The notes under the pieces: model-generated | Told to the model about the DNA's origin: nothing | The model's database searches: none | Seen by the model: the letters and a program-made list of their open reading frames with translations, nothing else | DNA from: Gammaproteobacteria bacterium | Lineage (GTDB): Bacteria > Pseudomonadota > Gammaproteobacteria > Nitrosococcales > Methylophagaceae | Length of the DNA stretch: 7,151 bases | Assembly: GCA_002402245.1 (NCBI GenBank) | Contig: NVVP01000062.1 | Coordinates: 4,474-11,624, forward strand | Direction of reading: 5' to 3' | Program-made: the position numbers and the translations under genes | Shown here: positions 1 to 3,833 of the stretch, one piece after another | Layout of the letters: each line of letters starts with the position of its first letter | Position numbering within the stretch: the stretch's first letter is position 1

Positions 1-829
1 AGTCACGTTGTAATAACATCGGGTCAATATCACTAGGACTAATTAGTCCCGGCATTGCCAGTACAGCTAATAAATTAAACATATTCGAGCCTAAGATATT
101 ACCAATGGCAATATCATGTTCTTTCTTTAATACTGAAGTGATGGTGGCGGCTAATTCTGGCAAGCTAGTACCAATAGCGACAATGGTTAAACCAATAATT
201 AAATCACTCACACCTAATAAGTGGGCAATATTTGAAGCTCCCCAGACTAGTGATTTTGAACCAATAAGTAATGCAGTTAAACCAATGATAAAGCCAAGGA
301 TAGCTTTTTTAGTAGACATTTTATGTTCTGCAGCTTCTTTCTCAAACTCACGCTTGAGTTCATCACTTTTGCTGCTGCGAATGGCCATAATAGCCATTAA
401 TGCTAAGGTTAAAATAAACCCTGTAAATAAGATAACCCCATCTGAGTGACTTAAATGTAAGTCCCATATTAAATAGAGCGAGACGGCCATAATAAAAGCT
501 AACAGAGGAAATTCACGCTTCAAAGTTTCTGAACGGATGAACAGCGGCGATATTAAAATAGTAATACCTAATACTAAGCCAATATTCGCAATATTAGAAC
601 CGATGGCATTACCAATGCCTAATGTAGGAACTCCATCAAATGCGGCTAATGCAGACACTAACATTTCAGGTGCCGAGGTACCAAAGCCGACAATGGTTAA
701 CCCCACTACCAGCGGCGATATACCTAGATTAGCCGCGATACTTGATGCGCCTTCAACAAAGCGATCTGCTCCCCAAATTAAAATAGCAAAGCCAAAAAGA
801 ATAGCGATAATAAAGAGGGCGATAGTCAT
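1..829 (-). CDS. yrbG: YrbG-type calcium/sodium antiporter (CaCA family), C-terminus beyond the window
   Basis: Inner-membrane cation exchanger of the Ca2+:cation antiporter (CaCA) superfamily, read from the reverse complement as 276 codons with no stop before the window edge. Both signature alpha repeats are visible: GFGTSAPEMLVS (residues 48-59) with GNAIGSNIANIGLVLG (73-88), and AIGTSLPELAATITS (218-232) with GNILGSNMFNLLAV (243-256). These carry the conserved acidic and Asn residues that bind the cation. Between them lies a charged cytoplasmic loop (about 152-175, rich in K and E). E. coli YrbG has about 325 residues, so roughly 50 C-terminal residues are missing here. The start at 829 is fixed by an in-frame TAA nine bases upstream and by hydrophobic segment 1 beginning at once. 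No Shine-Dalgarno sequence is visible. Family assignment is secure; the transported ion (Ca2+/Na+ versus another cation) is not provable from sequence. The gene follows mlaA on the same strand but is separated from it by a terminator. Confidence 0.93.
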   Translation of the reverse strand, partial: MTIALFIIAILFGFAILIWGADRFVEGASSIAANLGISPLVVGLTIVGFGTSAPEMLVSALAAFDGVPTLGIGNAIGSNIANIGLVLGITILISPLFIRSETLKREFPLLAFIMAVSLYLIWDLHLSHSDGVILFTGFILTLALMAIMAIRSSKSDELKREFEKEAAEHKMSTKKAILGFIIGLTALLIGSKSLVWGASNIAHLLGVSDLIIGLTIVAIGTSLPELAATITSVLKKEHDIAIGNILGSNMFNLLAVLAMPGLISPSDIDPMLLQRD

Positions 830-853
830 CAGTGTTTAAAAGCCAGTGTTTAA
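830..853. repeat. 10-bp direct repeat just upstream of the antiporter start
   Basis: The plus-strand decamer CAGTGTTTAA occurs at 830-839 and again, unchanged, at 844-853, giving a 14-bp period with a 4-bp gap (AAGC). On the minus strand this is TTAAACACTG read twice, the second copy ending next to the ATG. It occupies the place where a ribosome-binding site would be expected and none is seen. It may be a regulator or translational-control site, or a chance duplication in a short leader. Confidence 0.5.
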
Positions 854-855
854 GT

Positions 856-890
856 AATAAAAAAGCCGGACTAAAATTTAGTCCGGCTTT
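856..890 (-). terminator. Rho-independent terminator downstream of mlaA
   Basis: A perfect inverted repeat pairs 862-875 with 877-890. Its GC-rich core GCCGGACT/AGTCCGGC (865-872 with 880-887) has an A/T-only loop region. Read on the minus strand, the hairpin is followed by a T tract (864-859, all T, then ATT), the classic intrinsic terminator form. On the plus strand the tail is weaker (TTTCTATT). It should end transcripts from mlaA, whose stop codon lies about 70 bases upstream. It also lies within the presumed leader of the antiporter gene, only 32 bases before that ATG. Confidence 0.88.
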
Positions 891-892
891 CT

Positions 893-921
893 ATTATATG
901 TTGCTAGCAACATATTGTCGC
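893..921 (-). promoter_or_regulatory. Candidate sigma-70 promoter for the antiporter gene
   Basis: On the minus strand a perfect -10 hexamer TATAAT (898 to 893) is preceded, after exactly 17 bases, by GCGACA (921 to 916), which matches the -35 consensus TTGACA at 4 of 6 positions. Start of transcription would fall near 886, inside the upstream arm of the mlaA terminator. The promoter is needed because the terminator separates the antiporter gene from mlaA. Support is sequence match alone, and TATAAT is not rare in DNA of this composition. Confidence 0.45.
896..915. repeat. Perfect 20-bp palindrome in the mlaA-antiporter gap (possible operator)
   Basis: The sequence ATATGTTGCTAGCAACATAT is identical on both strands over 20 bp and cannot be extended by another base pair. 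It fills most of the spacer of the candidate promoter (spacer 899-915) and overlaps the first half of the -10 hexamer. A two-fold symmetric site in this position is what a dimeric repressor would use. As RNA it could also form an 8-bp hairpin with a CUAG loop at the 3' end of the mlaA transcript. No T tract follows it, so it is not itself a terminator. Confidence 0.7.
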
Positions 922-958
922 TGGTACTTATCCTGAGTTCAGATTATTTACTTAAATC

Positions 959-1681
959 TTAGTCAGAAAATACATCAAAATCTTCTTCAGGTGGGTTGCC
1001 ATCAAATACTAAATTTTGACGACGTTGAAGATAGGCATTACGTACAAAAGTATATTCATCAAGGGCTGCTTCTTCAAGTACTTTTCCAGCACCTAATAAA
1101 TTAGCACGGGTATTGACTATTTTGACTGCCGTCACAGCATTACGAGCTCCGGCATCAGTCATATAGGTAACTGGGTCAGTGTAGATGTCGCCGACTAAGC
1201 CAAATGAGTCTCTTACATTTCTTGGGCCAAAAAGAGGCAATACTACGTAAGGACCTGGTTCAACACCCCATACACCTAATGTTTGACCAAAATCTTCATG
1301 GTGTTTTTCATGGCCAGCATAACCCGCCACATCAAATATGCCAGCAAAACCGACGGTGCTATTCAACATGAAGCGGCCAGTATCATGAAATGCTTGGCCA
1401 AATTTAAGTTGTAATAAGTCATTTAAGATAACGGTAATTTCATTTAAGTTACTAAAGAAGTTACTGACACCTTTTTGGATAGGATCCGGAAGGACGGCAT
1501 CGTAACCAATTGCTGCAGGTTTAATAATAACGGTATCTAAAGCATCATTAAAGCTATACATTGCACGGTTGTAGCCTTGAAGCGGATCGCTTGCATCGGC
1601 AGAATACTGTGTAGTAGCACAGCCACTAAGTACTAATGTTGCAGCAATTAAACTTGCTTTCATTGAAGTTATGATACGCAT
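959..1681 (-). CDS. mlaA: MlaA (VacJ) outer-membrane lipoprotein, phospholipid asymmetry maintenance
   Basis: Lipoprotein component of the Mla system, which removes phospholipids from the outer leaflet of the outer membrane and passes them to periplasmic MlaC and the inner-membrane MlaFEDB complex. With the start at 1681 the protein has 240 residues (E. coli MlaA 251). A short basic N-terminus and hydrophobic stretch lead to lipobox LSGC, with the lipidated Cys at 21; the next residue is Ala, not Asp, fitting outer-membrane sorting by Lol. The family signature SDPLQGYNRAMYSFN (31-45), GFAGIFDVAG (111-120), FGQTLGVWGVEPGPYVVLP (131-149) and the C-terminal VRNAYLQRR (213-221) are all present. 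The reading frame stays open to an ATG at 1756, but that start would put the Cys at 46. The 1681 ATG has AGG nine bases upstream and is preferred. An ATG at 1663 is also possible but has no ribosome-binding site. Confidence 0.94.
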   Translation of the reverse strand: MRIITSMKASLIAATLVLSGCATTQYSADASDPLQGYNRAMYSFNDALDTVIIKPAAIGYDAVLPDPIQKGVSNFFSNLNEITVILNDLLQLKFGQAFHDTGRFMLNSTVGFAGIFDVAGYAGHEKHHEDFGQTLGVWGVEPGPYVVLPLFGPRNVRDSFGLVGDIYTDPVTYMTDAGARNAVTAVKIVNTRANLLGAGKVLEEAALDEYTFVRNAYLQRRQNLVFDGNPPEEDFDVFSD

Positions 1682-1719
1682 TAAATAAAGCCTGAATTCA
1701 TATTGAAAAATTGACGACA

Positions 1720-1749
1720 ATAATCTCATAAACAAGGGTTTTAAATCAA
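1720..1749 (-). promoter_or_regulatory. Weak candidate promoter for mlaA
   Basis: In the 169-base gap between the glycosyltransferase stop and the mlaA start, the minus strand has TTGATT (1749 to 1744; 4/6 match to -35), an 18-base spacer, and GATTAT (1725 to 1720; 4/6 match to -10). Transcription would start near 1713, leaving a leader of about 30 bases before the ATG at 1681 and excluding the longer open-frame starts. The rest of the gap shows no convincing hairpin terminator for the upstream pair of genes, so read-through into mlaA is also possible. Confidence 0.25.
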
Positions 1750-1850
1750 GCTGCACTGACTATTTTGAGACAAAGTAGTTGCGTCGTGTGGTAAATTTAC
1801 AACGAAGTGTAAAGGCCGCTACATGGCTGTTTAATAAGAACGTTTATCAT

Positions 1851-2858
1851 TTAGACGTTTTTTTTGTTATCAAACATTAACTGAGAAAAGACCAAAGTAC
1901 AGGCTTGCCAACTGGTATTTTTGGCAAAATTGAGACAGTCTTGTTGGGATAATTTCAAGGCTTTATTTATAGCTATGCTTAAGTCTTCATCCAAGTATCC
2001 TGTGATACCTTGTTGAATAATATCTTTTGGCCCTGTGACCGGGTAGGCGGCAACAGGTAAGCCGCAGGCCATAGCTTCTAATAAAACTAAGCCAAAGGTA
2101 TCAGTTTTACTGGGGAAGACAAATACATCAGCTGCGGCAAGCCAAGAAGCTAGTTCATGACCAAATTTGGCCCCGGTAAATAACACGTCAGGGTAACGCT
2201 GTTTGAGCGATTCAAGATCAGGCCCGTCTCCGACAACCACTTTGCTCCCTTCCAAATCTAGAGATAAAAAGGCGTCAATATTTTTTTCAATGGCGACACG
2301 GCCCATATTGAGGTTAATAGGTCTTTTAAGGTTTATTTGTTGTGGTTTAATCGGACTAAAAATATCAGTGTCGACACCTCTTCCCCATACTTTCACATTG
2401 TGAAAACCCTGTTTTTCGAGTAGTTCTTTTTGTGACTGCGTAGGTACTAATGTGTGCACTGCTTTTTTATGGAATCGTCTTAACCAGGCATAGCTCCAGC
2501 TAATAGGAATAGGTAAGCGAAGGCGAATATATTCTGGGAATTGCGTATGGTAGGAGGTAGTGAATTGTTTATTATTTTTTATGCACCACCGTCTTGCCGC
2601 CATGCCTAGAGGCCCTTCGGTAGCAATATGAAAGGCATCGGCTCGTAGCTTATTTAAATCTCGGTTTATCTTACGACCTGGAAATAGCGATAATAAAATT
2701 GAAGGGTAACTAGGACAGGGCAAAGTACGGTGATCTTTCGGCGTTAAAAACTCAACGTTATGGCCCATCTTGATCAAATATTTAGCGGTGTGTTGTAAGG
2801 TCCGCACTACGCCGTTAACTTGTGGTTCCCATGCATCAGTAATAATGACAATTTTCAT
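1851..2858 (-). CDS. Glycosyltransferase, GT4/GT-B type; probable diacylglycerol glycosyltransferase partner of PlcP
   Basis: Retaining glycosyltransferase of the GT-B fold, 335 residues with no signal peptide. The N-terminal acceptor domain begins MKIVIITDAWEPQVNGVVRT, with the glycine-containing loop NGV at 15-17, and includes EGPLG (81-85). The C-terminal nucleotide-sugar domain begins around GRVAIEKN (186-193), then GDGP (210-213) and FPSKTDTFGLVLLEA (248-262). The usual E-x7-E nucleotide-sugar motif appears as D253-x7-E261. The ATG abuts the stop codon of the PlcP-like gene, with AGG eight bases upstream inside that gene, so the two are almost certainly cotranscribed and translationally coupled. 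Glycosyltransferases of this general type (Agt) beside plcP in marine bacteria and rhizobia make glucosyl- or glucuronosyl-diacylglycerol in phosphate starvation, and that role is inferred here from context. Similar motifs also occur in MgtA/PimB-type mannosyltransferases and SQD2, so sugar donor and acceptor are not settled by sequence. Family confidence is high; the DAG role is moderate. Confidence 0.9.
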   Translation of the reverse strand: MKIVIITDAWEPQVNGVVRTLQHTAKYLIKMGHNVEFLTPKDHRTLPCPSYPSILLSLFPGRKINRDLNKLRADAFHIATEGPLGMAARRWCIKNNKQFTTSYHTQFPEYIRLRLPIPISWSYAWLRRFHKKAVHTLVPTQSQKELLEKQGFHNVKVWGRGVDTDIFSPIKPQQINLKRPINLNMGRVAIEKNIDAFLSLDLEGSKVVVGDGPDLESLKQRYPDVLFTGAKFGHELASWLAAADVFVFPSKTDTFGLVLLEAMACGLPVAAYPVTGPKDIIQQGITGYLDEDLSIAINKALKLSQQDCLNFAKNTSWQACTLVFSQLMFDNKKNV

Positions 2859-3656
2859 TTAACTTACCTGTGCTAATTGAACATTAGGTGCTTGGTGTAA
2901 ATCGGCCCATTTTAAAATTTCCATACTCCCGTCTTGTTGTTCTACCAGCGCGGTACAGCTTTCAACCCAATCACCACAATTAAAATAATCAACACCTTCA
3001 ATACGGCTTATTTCAGCACGATGAATATGGCCACATACAATGCCATCAACACCTTGTTTAGCTGCTTCATGGGCGACTGCCTTTTCAAAGTCACCAATAT
3101 ATTTAACTGCATTTTTTACTTTATGTTTTAAGAAAGCAGCTAGTGACCAATAAGGGAATCCCATCTTTCTGCGCACGTAGTTAACCCAGCGGTTAGCACG
3201 TAACAGATAGTCATAAAGTCGACTACCGAGCTTGGCGAGGAAAGGTGAAAATTGCACTACACCATCAAATTGGTCACCGTGTAGAATGAGTAATTTTTTA
3301 CCATCGGCCGTGGTATGAATAGTTTCATTGCGGATCTCAATATTACCAAATACTACCCCATTAAAATCACGCAACATTTCATCATGATTTCCAGGCACAT
3401 AAATGACTTTGGTATTGTGCTTAGCTTTACCTAATAAGGTGCGGATCACATTATTGTGTTCTTGTGGCCAATAAAGTCGTTTCTTCATTTCCCAAATATC
3501 AATAATATCGCCAACAAGATAGAGATAATCACACTCTACATGTTGCAGAAAATGCAGTAAGTAGTCAGCACTACAGCCTCGAAACCCTAAATGTACGTCT
3601 GATATCCAGACGCTACGTACTTTTAATGTTTCACCCTGCAATAATGCTGCTTCCAT
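2859..3656 (-). CDS. plcP: PlcP-type metallophosphoesterase (often labelled UDP-2,3-diacylglucosamine diphosphatase)
   Basis: Calcineurin-like metallophosphoesterase of 265 residues. All expected two-metal ligands are visible: D20 and H22 (SDVHLG), D50 (VGDIID), N90 and H91 (PGNHDE), H126 (LHGDQFD), H210 and H212 (GHIHRAE). The family ending NCGDWVESCTALVE follows (226-239). True LpxH, the lipid A enzyme, has GNRDF where this protein has GNHDE, and is otherwise quite different. The pattern here (DVHLG-RGC, YWPQEHN, KVKNAVKYIGDFEKAV) matches the PlcP/LpxH-like group that includes the phosphate-starvation phospholipase C of rhizobia and marine bacteria. PlcP cleaves phospholipids to diacylglycerol plus a phosphorylated head group. 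Two points favour PlcP over lipid A synthesis: a glycosyltransferase gene follows with no gap, and a tandem Pho box lies upstream. The ATG at 3656 has GAGAG upstream, ending six bases before it. No membrane segment or signal peptide is seen, so it probably acts at the cytoplasmic face of the inner membrane. Confidence 0.85.
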   Translation of the reverse strand: MEAALLQGETLKVRSVWISDVHLGFRGCSADYLLHFLQHVECDYLYLVGDIIDIWEMKKRLYWPQEHNNVIRTLLGKAKHNTKVIYVPGNHDEMLRDFNGVVFGNIEIRNETIHTTADGKKLLILHGDQFDGVVQFSPFLAKLGSRLYDYLLRANRWVNYVRRKMGFPYWSLAAFLKHKVKNAVKYIGDFEKAVAHEAAKQGVDGIVCGHIHRAEISRIEGVDYFNCGDWVESCTALVEQQDGSMEILKWADLHQAPNVQLAQVS

Positions 3657-3687
3657 ACAATGCTCTCTGTTTTATTAATTTTAAGGC

Positions 3688-3693
3688 ACGATA
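3688..3693 (-). promoter_or_regulatory. Candidate -10 element of the plcP promoter
   Basis: On the minus strand TATCGT (3693 to 3688) matches the -10 consensus at 4 of 6 positions. It begins exactly 10 bases after the last Pho half-site. That is the spacing usual for PhoB-activated promoters, which lack a good -35 because PhoB replaces its function. Transcription would start near 3681, giving a leader of about 25 bases. Confidence 0.5.
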
Positions 3694-3703
3694 ACCAAAA
3701 AAC

Positions 3704-3743
3704 ATGACAGAAAGATGAAGTATTTATGTCGTTTAGATGACAG
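3704..3743 (-). promoter_or_regulatory. Tandem Pho box (predicted PhoB binding sites)
   Basis: Read on the minus strand, four 7-base units follow each other at an exact 11-bp period. They are CTGTCAT (3743 to 3737), ACGACAT (3732 to 3726), ACTTCAT (3721 to 3715) and CTGTCAT (3710 to 3704), separated by A/T-rich four-base spacers CTAA, AAAT and CTTT. The outer two match the PhoB half-site CTGTCAT at 7/7, and the inner two at 4/7 each. This is the same architecture as the two adjacent boxes at the E. coli pstS promoter. The array points towards the PlcP-like gene and ends 10 bases before a -10-like hexamer. It implies activation of the plcP-glycosyltransferase operon when phosphate is scarce. 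Binding itself is inferred. Confidence 0.78.
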
Positions 3744-3767
3744 TAAAAGATAATATTTCTCATTTGA

Positions 3768-3791
3768 ACCCAGCAGACTAATTTGTTGGGT
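3768..3791. repeat. Imperfect inverted repeat upstream of prlC
   Basis: ACCCAGCA (3768-3775) and TGTTGGGT (3784-3791) form an inverted repeat with 7 of 8 positions complementary and an 8-base centre. The remaining position is a G-T pair, which would still pair in RNA. The right arm ends at the first base of the prlC -10 hexamer, so a symmetric regulator bound here would cover the region between -35 and -10. This may be chance. Confidence 0.4.
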
Positions 3792-3796
3792 ATAAT
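3791..3796 (+). promoter_or_regulatory. Candidate -10 element of the prlC-ubiD promoter
   Basis: A perfect TATAAT lies 37 bases before the prlC start codon. No good -35 is found at 16-18 bp spacing; the nearest match, TTGAAC (3764-3769), would need a 21-bp spacer. E. coli prlC is a heat-shock gene, but I do not see a clear sigma-32 pattern (CTTGAAA then CCCAT). The element is credible for position and composition only. Confidence 0.5.
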
Positions 3797-3833
3797 CACC
3801 TTTACATTTATTAATTAAAATTAGCGAAGCATT

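Noticed and set aside
105..839. Plus-strand open frames at 105-449 and 537-839
   Set aside because: They lie opposite the antiporter gene, whose product has unmistakable paired CaCA motifs. Their translations resemble nothing and have no ribosome-binding sites.
938..958. Short inverted repeat AGATT/AATCT near the mlaA stop codon
   Set aside because: Only 5 A/T-rich pairs with a mismatch next to them, as expected by chance.
1682..1756. Longer MlaA start at 1756 (or 1729), giving 25 extra N-terminal residues
   Set aside because: It would place the lipobox Cys at residue 46, far beyond normal lipoprotein signal lengths. The 1681 ATG has an AGG at suitable spacing and gives Cys21.
1791..1800. 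Palindrome GTAAATTTAC in the gap upstream of mlaA
   Set aside because: Ten bases, A/T-rich, with no extended symmetry. It is not placed on a recognisable promoter element.
1840..1865. Possible terminator after the glycosyltransferase: AACGT at 1840-1844 and ACGTT with a T run at 1854-1865
   Set aside because: The stem is only about 5 bp with an 11-base loop, and the T run is on the plus strand, where no gene ends. On the minus strand no T tract follows.
2859..3656. Annotation of the phosphoesterase as the lipid A enzyme LpxH
   Set aside because: The diagnostic GNRDF of LpxH is GNHDE here, and the length and C-terminal motifs fit the PlcP-like group. Operon and Pho box context also argue against it, though an LpxH2-type role is not fully excluded.
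3764..3796. Sigma-32 heat-shock promoter for prlC
   Set aside because: TTTGAAC resembles part of the -35, but no CCCAT-type -10 is found at the required spacing.
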